From positions 1 through 12,476 of the forward strand of contig JAUUNJ010000041.1 in the NCBI GenBank assembly GCA_030844625.1: a stretch of DNA of 12,476 bases. The letters are read 5' to 3'. The notes under the pieces were generated by a model, which had not been told where the DNA came from, made no database searches, and worked only from the letters and a program-made list of their open reading frames with translations. Position numbers and translations under genes: made by a program. Positions 6,673 to 12,476 of this stretch are shown in pieces (the stretch's first letter is position 1; every line of letters begins with the position of its first letter). This stretch comes from Roseburia sp. GTDB lineage: Bacteria; Bacillota; Clostridia; Lachnospirales; Lachnospiraceae.

Positions 6673-8412
6673 TTATAATTGCCATTTTATCGCCTTCTGT
6701 CTGCCGAACACAAACCTTCTATAGATTCCTGCTTTTTCCATTAACTGTTGGTGCGTTCCCCTCTCTTCAATGGTTCCCTTTGAAATGACCAGAATTTGAT
6801 CTGCTTCTTTTATGGTATTTAGACGGTGTGCAATAACAAGCAGTGTTTTTCCCTGACAAAGTTCACTTATGGCTTCCTGTATATACCTTTCATTATCAGC
6901 ATCCACGCTGGCAGTTGCCTCATCCAGTATGACAATCGGTGCATCCTTTAAGATACATCTTGCAATAGAAATTCTTTGCTTTTCTCCGCCGGACAGGCTT
7001 TCCCCACCCTCTCCGATTACGGTATCAAAGCCTTGGGGCAGCTTCATGATAAAATCATAGCATCTCGCCTTCTTTGCCGCCTCAATAATTTCCTCACGGG
7101 TTGCATCCGGTCTGCCCATACTAATATTATTATAAATTGTATCCTGAAACAAATATACCCGTTGAAATACCATGCTGATATGGTCCATCAAATCTGTAAG
7201 AGGAATCTCTCGAATATCCTTTCCCCGAACAAAAATCTGACCACTCTTTACATCCCAAAATCTTGCCAATAAATTCGCTACCGTAGATTTACCACCTCCG
7301 CTCGGTCCCACCAGAGCGCACATTTGATTTTTCTCTAAACAAAAGGAAATATCATGCAGAACCTCTTTTTTGTCGTATGCAAAGTTTACATTTTTAAATT
7401 CAATTTCCGGTGCATTGCTTTTTTCAGGAATTTTATCTGTTCCATCATCTGCCAATTCACTCTCTTGAAATACTTCTTCCACTCTGTCAAGACAGCTGCT
7501 CATAACCGTAAGCCTCGTACTACTGCCGTACAATGCTTTTACCGGTCCAAACAAATCAAACACAAACAATAAAAGTCCAATCAGATAGGAAACCGATAAC
7601 ATCCCCTTTGCATTTATTATCATAGCAACTGCCAAGATTACCGCCGAACCCGTTCCCAGCAATAGGTTAATCCACCGCATACAAGGTACTACATCCCTCT
7701 CAAATTCCAGACTTTTTTCACGGCTTTTTCTAAAATTATCCGTAAGCTCCTTTGATTTTTCTCCCAAAAGATTATATGTCTTGATAATACTTATACCCTC
7801 TGTAAAATCAAGAACCGCCTCCGTTAAATTCTCGCTCTGTTCCTGTCGGACTGTGGAGTTTTTCATCTCAATGTGATGCAGACGATTTCCTACCAGCATC
7901 ACAATCCCAAGAATAACGAAGCCGGCAATTCCCAGCCACGGACTTAAGAAAAATAGAAATACAACCATAATTACTTCTGCAAAAATCTCGCTCATCATAT
8001 CTGCAAGAGCCGTCATACAGTTCTCTTCAATAAATCCCATGTCTGTGGAAAGCACAGAACTGATTTTTCCAATATTTCCCTCGGTAAAATACCCCATAGG
8101 CATCTTTCGAAGATGTCTTCCAAGTTCCATACGTTTATCAGCAAATACCATAAACCCTGCGGCAGACTGCAAGCGATCTGCCGCATGCTGGAAAATAGTC
8201 TGTAAAATCACACATCCTGCCATTGCAATTCCAACCGCTATACATAACTTTCCATCCGCTGTTTTTTCTATAAAGGCAGAAAACAGGATGAAAGCAAGCC
8301 CGATTGGTGCTTTTGACAGCATGGATTTTAAGAAAGAAAACACAAATGCTGTCTGAATTCTCCTTTTATATTTCCCCGATACCTTTATAATTCTTCTTAT
8401 TAAAGAAATCAT
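6673..8412 (-). CDS. ABC half-transporter B (permease-ATPase), YbtPQ/IrtAB-like
   Basis: A 579-residue type IV ABC subunit: transmembrane domain about 1-310, nucleotide-binding domain about 335-579. Walker A GPSGGGKST (369-377), Q-loop VFQRVYLFQ, signature LSGGEKQR (473-480), Walker B with D497 and catalytic E498, and H-loop H529 are all intact. I place the start at the ATG at 8412, which overlaps the stop of the preceding half-transporter as ATGA and has a GGAAAGGCGGTG ribosome site. A longer reading to 8493 would lie inside the upstream gene. The pair should form a heterodimer. VFQxVYLFxDTI-type Q-loops are common in siderophore-importing exporter-fold transporters, which hints at metal-chelate uptake; drug or peptide export cannot be excluded. 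Confidence 0.9.
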   Translation of the reverse strand: MISLIRRIIKVSGKYKRRIQTAFVFSFLKSMLSKAPIGLAFILFSAFIEKTADGKLCIAVGIAMAGCVILQTIFQHAADRLQSAAGFMVFADKRMELGRHLRKMPMGYFTEGNIGKISSVLSTDMGFIEENCMTALADMMSEIFAEVIMVVFLFFLSPWLGIAGFVILGIVMLVGNRLHHIEMKNSTVRQEQSENLTEAVLDFTEGISIIKTYNLLGEKSKELTDNFRKSREKSLEFERDVVPCMRWINLLLGTGSAVILAVAMIINAKGMLSVSYLIGLLLFVFDLFGPVKALYGSSTRLTVMSSCLDRVEEVFQESELADDGTDKIPEKSNAPEIEFKNVNFAYDKKEVLHDISFCLEKNQMCALVGPSGGGKSTVANLLARFWDVKSGQIFVRGKDIREIPLTDLMDHISMVFQRVYLFQDTIYNNISMGRPDATREEIIEAAKKARCYDFIMKLPQGFDTVIGEGGESLSGGEKQRISIARCILKDAPIVILDEATASVDADNERYIQEAISELCQGKTLLVIAHRLNTIKEADQILVISKGTIEERGTHQQLMEKAGIYRRFVFGRQKAIKWQL

Positions 8413-10214
8413 TTTATCACCGCCTTTCCTGACGAAACTTTCCAATTCATGCTTCCCTCTGCCGCCTGCCACAACTTCTGATATTGAGGGCATTTTTGCA
8501 GCAATTCCTCATGGGTTCCTGCTGCTGCCAGATTACCATTGTCCAGCACGCAGATTTTATCCGCATTTACAATTGTATGTAGTCTATGTGCGATGACAAT
8601 AACCGTCTTATCTTTGATTATCTCTGAGATTGCTTCATTCATTTTTTCCTCATTTTCCGGATCCATAAATGCAGTTGCCTCATCTAATACTACGATTGGT
8701 GCATTTTTAAGAATCGCTCTTGCAAGGGAAATTCTCTGGCGCTCGCCCCCGGAAAGCTGCTTGCCACCATCACCTGCCATCGTATGAATTCCCTTTTCCA
8801 ATCTGACAAGAAATTCATCGCATTGCGCTTTCTTTGCTGCTGCAAGCACTTCCTCATCCGATGCCTCCGGTTTTCCAAGCCGAATATTTTCCATCAGACT
8901 TATATTAAAGAGAAACTGTTCCTGTGACACATAGGAAATCTCATTATTTAATGCCTCAATGCTCATGTCCCTCACATCCTGGCCCCCAATCTTTACACTG
9001 CCCTCTGCGACATCATAAAAATGTACCATCAGCTTTGCGAGAGTAGATTTTCCACTTCCCGACTCACCCACGAGGGCTGTAAGCTTTCCTGTATCTGCCA
9101 CAAGATCAATTCCGTGGAGTACCTCTGTTTCTTTTGCAATCTGTTTTGTGTGTCCACTTTCTGTCTTTTCTTTCGTATTTTCTTTTTGAATATAAGAAAA
9201 TCGTACATTTTCAAAAGACACTGTATGGTCTTTTCCCATAAATGGCTTGTCACTTTGTTGCAACGGCTTTTCATCCATCATACGCTCTAAACTTTCAATC
9301 TTGTAGTTTAATTGGGGAATGTTAGACATAAAACTTAACGCTCTAAGAAGAGGGGCACCGATACCAAAGCTCATGCAAAGTACCAGTACCAGATTTGGCA
9401 GTGTGGATATTCCCTGAATCACAAACCACGCTCCTACCGGAAGTGTAATGAGAGCGATACATGGAAGGATGCTGTTATATAATGCCATCCATGGCCAGCA
9501 CACCTTGTACCAGCCCAATGTAAAATCCCGATAATTTTTTACATCATGTTCAAACCGAAGATAGGAATCCCCATCCCGATTAAATACCTTAACCACTTCC
9601 ATACCGTTAATATACTCCACAATCGTATTGTTCATTTTCCTTCCGGAGCTGTAATAAGCATCCATCTTGCTCATACCACTTTGAAACATCATTCCCATGG
9701 CAAGCAGACCAATGGGCAGGGATGCCAGACTTAAAAGAGCCAGTTTCCAATCAGCAAAAAACATGGCAATAAAAACAAAAATGGGAACAGCAAAGTTAGA
9801 CAATCCTTCGGGAATGGCATGGGCAAGCAAAAGTTCAATGGACTCAATATCATCAATAAACATTTTTTTGATTGTACCGACACCTTTTTCCTGAATTGTT
9901 CCCAATGGCTGTTTTTCCAGCTTTTCCTGTAGGGAAACACGTATATTCTCTAAAGTATGATATGCCGATTCATGGGACAGTTCCAGCCCATGTACATAAA
10001 ATACAGCGTACAAAATACCACAGAGGGCAATTACTGCCACTCTTGCAGTGACACCTGCTGCACTCATTTCTCCATAACCTAACAGCGGTATGATAAGCTG
10101 ATAGACAAATACGAATGGCAATACATTCATTGCCACACCAACCAGCATCCATATAACAGATGCATAGGTTGTTTTCCGGTATACTCCGGTGTATTCCAAT
10201 GCTTTTTTAAACAT
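8409..10214 (-). CDS. ABC half-transporter A (permease-ATPase), YbtPQ/IrtAB-like
   Basis: A 601-residue type IV ABC subunit with six predicted membrane helices (about 17-300) and a C-terminal ATPase domain. Visible motifs: Walker A GESGSGKST (383-391), Q-loop SQEQFLF, signature LSGGERQR (487-494), Walker B with D511 and E512, H-loop H543. The D-loop reads AFMDPENE rather than the usual SALD, and a charged insert of about 20 residues (near 343-363) precedes the first core strand of the ATPase domain. The ATG at 10214 lies 8 nt from GGAGG; a TTG two codons earlier is too close. The gene follows the TetR regulator by 90 nt, carries the GTTAG palindrome in its upstream region and overlaps its partner by 4 nt. 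Substrate unknown; metal chelate import is inferred from subfamily-like features and the shared operator. Confidence 0.9.
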   Translation of the reverse strand: MFKKALEYTGVYRKTTYASVIWMLVGVAMNVLPFVFVYQLIIPLLGYGEMSAAGVTARVAVIALCGILYAVFYVHGLELSHESAYHTLENIRVSLQEKLEKQPLGTIQEKGVGTIKKMFIDDIESIELLLAHAIPEGLSNFAVPIFVFIAMFFADWKLALLSLASLPIGLLAMGMMFQSGMSKMDAYYSSGRKMNNTIVEYINGMEVVKVFNRDGDSYLRFEHDVKNYRDFTLGWYKVCWPWMALYNSILPCIALITLPVGAWFVIQGISTLPNLVLVLCMSFGIGAPLLRALSFMSNIPQLNYKIESLERMMDEKPLQQSDKPFMGKDHTVSFENVRFSYIQKENTKEKTESGHTKQIAKETEVLHGIDLVADTGKLTALVGESGSGKSTLAKLMVHFYDVAEGSVKIGGQDVRDMSIEALNNEISYVSQEQFLFNISLMENIRLGKPEASDEEVLAAAKKAQCDEFLVRLEKGIHTMAGDGGKQLSGGERQRISLARAILKNAPIVVLDEATAFMDPENEEKMNEAISEIIKDKTVIVIAHRLHTIVNADKICVLDNGNLAAAGTHEELLQKCPQYQKLWQAAEGSMNWKVSSGKAVIK

Positions 10215-10222
10215 TACCAAAT

Positions 10223-10227
10223 CCTCC
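10223..10227 (-). promoter_or_regulatory. Ribosome binding site fixing the start of half-transporter A
   Basis: GGAGG on the minus strand, 8 nt before the ATG at 10214 and only 2 nt before an in-frame TTG at 10220, so the ATG is the start. Confidence 0.85.
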
Positions 10228-10247
10228 TTATAATATTTCTTTTATTA

Positions 10248-10263
10248 GTTAGTTGTAGCTAAC
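10248..10263. promoter_or_regulatory. Putative operator GTTAG-N6-CTAAC of the ABC transporter pair
   Basis: A perfect-arm palindrome GTTAGTTGTAGCTAAC with a further TTAG half-site directly adjacent (10245-10248). It has the same arms and 6-nt spacer as the site at 6529-6544, and the shared core on the minus strand extends to ACTAAC. It lies 34 nt upstream of the start codon. It differs from the GATAA-N5-TTATC palindromes at the tetR promoter, so this is probably the site of another regulator. Confidence 0.6.
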
Positions 10264-10266
10264 CCA

Positions 10267-10295
10267 TATGTAAATTTTTAGACTTTGCCTGTGAA
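10267..10295 (-). promoter_or_regulatory. Weak promoter candidate for the ABC transporter pair
   Basis: On the minus strand, -35 TTCACA (10295-10290), a 17-nt spacer and a poor -10 TACATA (10272-10267). The palindrome at 10248-10263 begins 3 nt downstream, the same arrangement as at the flavin cluster. The -10 match is weak and the genes may also be read from the tetR promoter. Confidence 0.3.
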
Positions 10296-10302
10296 AGCAA
10301 AG
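10283..10302 (-). terminator. Weak hairpin after the tetR gene
   Basis: Arms CTTTGC/GCAAAG with an 8-nt loop begin 2 nt after the stop codon; the minus strand continues TCTAAAAATTT, a poor tail. It could partly terminate the regulator transcript before the ABC genes. Confidence 0.35.
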
Positions 10303-10304
10303 CC

Positions 10305-10922
10305 TTACTTTTCAAATCCAAACATATGATACCAGTCAAACATTCTGCACACTAAATGACAATGTTCTTCAATCTGGTCCAATGTATAGCCGTGAATAAA
10401 TGGTTCATAAATTGTTGCCCAAAAGGCTGAAAGTAAAATGTGCAACTCACCTTTAGAGACTTCTACCGCTGTCAATCCTCTGCGAAATGCCTCCTCATAA
10501 TAAGCAAATGTTCCCTCTGTCATTTTCTCTACCCAGTCATGTTGAAAATTGGCATAACGTGTTGTCTCTGCGCATTTAATCAAGAGAACAAAACCATCAT
10601 AGCGGTCAAACAGATATTCAAACCACCACATCATATATGTCTCGTCCATATCCCATGCTTTCACCAGTGCCTCGTCAGTAATCTCATTGAAGTCTATATT
10701 GCACTTTTCATCCGCAATTTTGTACAAATCTTTTACTGTATCTTCCACAACCGACGCGAAAAGTTCTTCCTTGTCCTTATAACGTTTGTATACAGCGCCT
10801 GTAGTCACACCTGCATTCTCACATATTGCCTTTAGGGAAGCCTTTTCAAACCCTTTTGTAAAAAACTCTTTTTTTGCGCTTTCCAGAATCGGCTGATCCA
10901 GAGAATGATTTCTTACCGCCAC
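10305..10922 (-). CDS. TetR/AcrR-family transcriptional regulator
   Basis: A 205-residue repressor-type protein. The N-terminal helix-turn-helix spans about 28-47 (ASLKAICENAGVTTGAVYKRY), with the typical FFTKGFEKASLKAI lead-in and YKRYKDKEELF exit. The rest is an all-helical ligand and dimer domain rich in Trp, Tyr and Phe, giving no clear ligand hint. I choose the GTG at 10922 as start because GGAGG lies 7 nt upstream and because a longer reading to 10997 would start upstream of the promoter. It precedes the two ABC half-transporter genes on the same strand, so it may control them, and it probably represses itself through the two palindromes at its own transcription start. Confidence 0.9.
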   Translation of the reverse strand: MAVRNHSLDQPILESAKKEFFTKGFEKASLKAICENAGVTTGAVYKRYKDKEELFASVVEDTVKDLYKIADEKCNIDFNEITDEALVKAWDMDETYMMWWFEYLFDRYDGFVLLIKCAETTRYANFQHDWVEKMTEGTFAYYEEAFRRGLTAVEVSKGELHILLSAFWATIYEPFIHGYTLDQIEEHCHLVCRMFDWYHMFGFEK

Positions 10923-10929
10923 TTTATTT

Positions 10930-10934
10930 CCTCC
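10930..10934 (-). promoter_or_regulatory. Ribosome binding site fixing the GTG start of tetR
   Basis: GGAGG on the minus strand, 7 nt before GTG at 10922. No comparable site precedes the longer open reading frame start at 10997. Confidence 0.85.
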
Positions 10935-10938
10935 TTTT

Positions 10939-10968
10939 GATAATTTAATTATCGATAATCTATTTATC
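10939..10968. promoter_or_regulatory. Two abutting GATAA-N5-TTATC palindromes, probable TetR operator
   Basis: Two 15-bp units, 10939-10953 (GATAATTTAATTATC) and 10954-10968 (GATAATCTATTTATC), lie head to tail with no gap. They start immediately downstream of the -10 box and cover the expected transcription start and leader of tetR. This is a classic place for autoregulation. I see no copy upstream of the ABC genes. Confidence 0.65.
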
Positions 10969-10997
10969 AGTATAGTAAACGAATTCCTTTCTGTCAA
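10969..10997 (-). promoter_or_regulatory. Near-consensus sigma-A promoter of tetR
   Basis: On the minus strand, a perfect -35 TTGACA (10997-10992), a 17-nt spacer and -10 TATACT (10974-10969). The predicted start falls within the downstream palindromes. It places the 5' end of the mRNA after 10997 and so rules out the longer tetR reading. Confidence 0.8.
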
Positions 10998-11001
10998 GGA
11001 T

Positions 11002-11042
11002 ATAAAATAAAAATGGTATCCCTTTTTATCTTCGGGATACCA
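11002..11042 (-). terminator. Intrinsic terminator of the methyltransferase transcript
   Basis: On the minus strand, a perfect 9-bp stem TGGTATCCC/GGGATACCA with an 11-nt loop is followed by a T-rich tail TTTTTATTTTA, starting about 10 nt after the methyltransferase stop. It isolates the upstream FtsX-methyltransferase unit from tetR. Confidence 0.85.
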
Positions 11043-11052
11043 CCTACAACTC

Positions 11053-11868
11053 TTACTTTCTCAAAACCACTAATTTATTGGATATGTTTTTTATCGCCGG
11101 AATCCATCCGAACAAGTGATATACCGGCATAATCACTTTCATTCCCTCCACTAAACTAACATCCTGAATCCATTGAAATTCCGGTGTCATATGCTCCAAC
11201 TCTTTTCCTGTTTTTATTCCCCAGGTAAACTTTGCCTTTGTTGCCTCAATGGATTTTTCTTTCATATGCTTCACAACCCATGGATTCATTGTCTCCATTA
11301 TAACTTCTGCATTGTCAAAACAACCGCTGATAATAGAAAGTATCTGCCGTACATCCTGCTCTGTCAGATACATAACAAGTCCTTCAATAACAATCAGCAC
11401 CTTTCCCATTGGCTCTGCTATCTCCTCTGCCCATGCCTCATCCATTGCCGATTTTGCAATCATGGAAATATGTCCGTCTTCCTTCAGGAAATGACGGCGC
11501 AGAGCAATGGTTTCCGGCAAATCAAGGTTATACCATTGAACTCCTTTCATGACTTTTCCGATTGCCGGATTGTTTTTTAACCGGTAAACTCTCGTATCCA
11601 TTCCGCAGGCAATATTCACCACCGTTGCCTTAGGATTTTTTTTAATAAAATCACCCACCATACGGTCAAGCAGTATGGTTCTTGCTATGACACCTTTAGA
11701 CATCATAGCATCCTTTCCGGCAAGAGAAAAATCATAATCCATACGAGATACGATCTCCACTGCCTTGTCATCTCGAAATTTTGCGTTTTTCTGTTTTGAG
11801 TAAGCCGCCCGGGCATACAAAGTCTGAAGCATCGTTTCCGGTACACCTTTTATATTTACTTTTTCCAT
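11053..11868 (-). CDS. LCM/PPM1-family class I SAM-dependent methyltransferase
   Basis: A 271-residue methyltransferase of the leucine carboxyl methyltransferase-like family (PF04072 type, which also includes TcmP-like O-methyltransferases). The SAM-binding motif VVNIACGMDTRVYRL spans 83-97, WYNLDLPE 112-119 supplies the acidic residue for the SAM ribose, and VIEGLVMYL 160-168 is the family signature. Length is normal for the bacterial members. The ATG at 11868 has GGAGGAG 9 nt upstream. It follows the FtsX permease by 62 nt with no visible terminator, so the two may be co-transcribed, and it ends in a strong terminator. The substrate is unknown: family members methylate small-molecule carboxyl or hydroxyl groups, and nothing here resolves which. 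A link to the ABC transporter cargo is speculative. Confidence 0.85.
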   Translation of the reverse strand: MEKVNIKGVPETMLQTLYARAAYSKQKNAKFRDDKAVEIVSRMDYDFSLAGKDAMMSKGVIARTILLDRMVGDFIKKNPKATVVNIACGMDTRVYRLKNNPAIGKVMKGVQWYNLDLPETIALRRHFLKEDGHISMIAKSAMDEAWAEEIAEPMGKVLIVIEGLVMYLTEQDVRQILSIISGCFDNAEVIMETMNPWVVKHMKEKSIEATKAKFTWGIKTGKELEHMTPEFQWIQDVSLVEGMKVIMPVYHLFGWIPAIKNISNKLVVLRK

Positions 11869-11930
11869 TTTCTCTTACTCCTCCTATTACAGATGTAGAA
11901 TTTTCTCCTCTATCCTAAATATTTATTTTC

Positions 11931-12476
11931 TTACTCCCGGTTATCTTTTAAACTTTCAATCATATCCACTTTTTTTACTTTACGACGCAGCCACCATAAA
12001 GATCCGAAATAGCAGGTGACAGTCAAAAGAATAGAAATTAAGTAGCTCTTAAAAGAGATATAGATATCAATCAGCATCACTCCATAATCTACCATCATTA
12101 GAAAAAAGGCATGTGCTGCCATGTAGGTACAGGGAATTGACAGCAAAATCCCAATTGGTACCAAAATATGATGTGATCTTAACACAATTTTGTTAATCTG
12201 TTTGTCACCATATCCTAGAACCTTTAACATGGAAATATTACTGCGGTTCTCTGTAACCAGCATATTGACTGCTACATATACTGCGGCAATGCAGATGATA
12301 ATACCAAGTCCGATAATCATTTGCAGCAGAAAATCCATCTGCTCTGTCATAGCCGCTGTCTGATCGGTGATATCCGTTCTTTGCACCTCCTGTGCAATTT
12401 TTGATTGGGGAACGGAAAGCTTCCTGTCACTGACAACACAGTTAAAACTGCTCTCATCAAATCCCGTAAGCTGTGC
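11931..12476 (-). CDS. FtsX-like ABC transporter permease, C-terminal part (cut by window edge)
   Basis: The reading frame is open to the right edge (about 181 residues visible), so the GTG near 12386 is internal, not the true start. The visible C-terminus has three hydrophobic segments separated by charged loops, in the pattern of the FtsX domain: an amphipathic stretch, TM, then ENRSNISMLKVLGYGDKQI, TM, TM, and the terminal LRRKVKKVDMIESLKDNRE. The motif of a TM followed by 'LKVLG' and the end 'ESLKxxRE' are typical of MacB/YtrF/BceB-type permeases. Its ATPase partner should be outside the window. Function (export, lipoprotein handling or peptide sensing) cannot be decided. Confidence 0.85.
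   Translation of the reverse strand, partial: AQLTGFDESSFNCVVSDRKLSVPQSKIAQEVQRTDITDQTAAMTEQMDFLLQMIIGLGIIICIAAVYVAVNMLVTENRSNISMLKVLGYGDKQINKIVLRSHHILVPIGILLSIPCTYMAAHAFFLMMVDYGVMLIDIYISFKSYLISILLTVTCYFGSLWWLRRKVKKVDMIESLKDNRE

Noticed and set aside
8413..8493. Longer N-terminus for half-transporter B starting at 8493
   Set aside because: The extra 27 residues (MPSISEVV...) do not look like an ABC permease start and lie wholly inside the upstream gene. The ATG at 8412 with an ATGA overlap and its own ribosome site is far better.
10440..10835. Plus-strand reading frame of 131 codons opposite tetR
   Set aside because: Antisense shadow with no ribosome site and no recognisable domain.
10923..10997. 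Longer N-terminus for the TetR regulator starting at 10997
   Set aside because: This stretch coincides with a near-consensus promoter and the tandem palindromes; GGAGG points to the GTG at 10922.
1..12476. CRISPR array, insertion sequence, prophage or attachment site
   Set aside because: No regularly spaced direct repeats, transposase or integrase genes or terminal inverted repeats are seen. A tRNA at the edge alone is not evidence of integration.

Overview
The window looks like a chromosomal segment of a low-GC, Gram-positive member of the Clostridia. A Lachnospiraceae-like gut anaerobe is the best guess. The reasons are the AT-rich intergenic DNA, strong GGAGG-type ribosome binding sites, a lysine-rich FN3 surface protein of the kind common in that family, and anaerobic flavin/Fe-S redox genes. 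Species cannot be named from sequence alone. Every gene I can support lies on the minus strand, so transcription runs from high to low coordinates. I see no mobile element, CRISPR array or integrase.

Layout in transcription order: (1) 12476-11931, the 3' part of an FtsX-type ABC permease cut by the window edge, then 11868-11053, an LCM/PPM1-family SAM methyltransferase ending in a clear intrinsic terminator (11042-11002). (2) A TetR-family regulator (10922-10305) with a near-consensus promoter and two abutting palindromes at its transcription start, followed by two ATP-binding/permease half-transporters (10214-8409 and 8412-6673) whose ATGA overlap marks them as a translationally coupled heterodimer. 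(3) 6483-240, an extracytosolic flavin redox cluster: a secreted Tp47-like/FN3 surface protein, an ApbE-type FMN transferase lipoprotein, a four-domain FMN-binding protein, a single-domain FMN-binding protein and a NapH-like membrane polyferredoxin. (4) A tRNA-Leu(UAG) gene truncated by the left edge.

How the genes fit together (inference from families and order): the NapH-like protein would carry electrons from cytosolic donors through its two [4Fe-4S] clusters across the membrane. The two membrane-anchored FMN-binding proteins offer up to five threonines for covalent FMN, attached outside the membrane by ApbE. The Tp47-like protein would be the outermost, cell-surface partner or the substrate-contacting component.

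The most interesting non-coding signal is the palindrome GTTAG-N6-CTAAC. It occurs just downstream of the predicted -10 of the flavin cluster (6529-6544) and again in front of the ABC transporter pair (10248-10263). One repressor may therefore control both. The half-sites recall DtxR/IdeR-type metal regulators, and the transporter pair has features reminiscent of YbtPQ/IrtAB siderophore importers. A testable reading is a metal-responsive locus that couples extracellular flavin-based reduction with uptake of a metal chelate. This is a hypothesis, not a demonstrated function.
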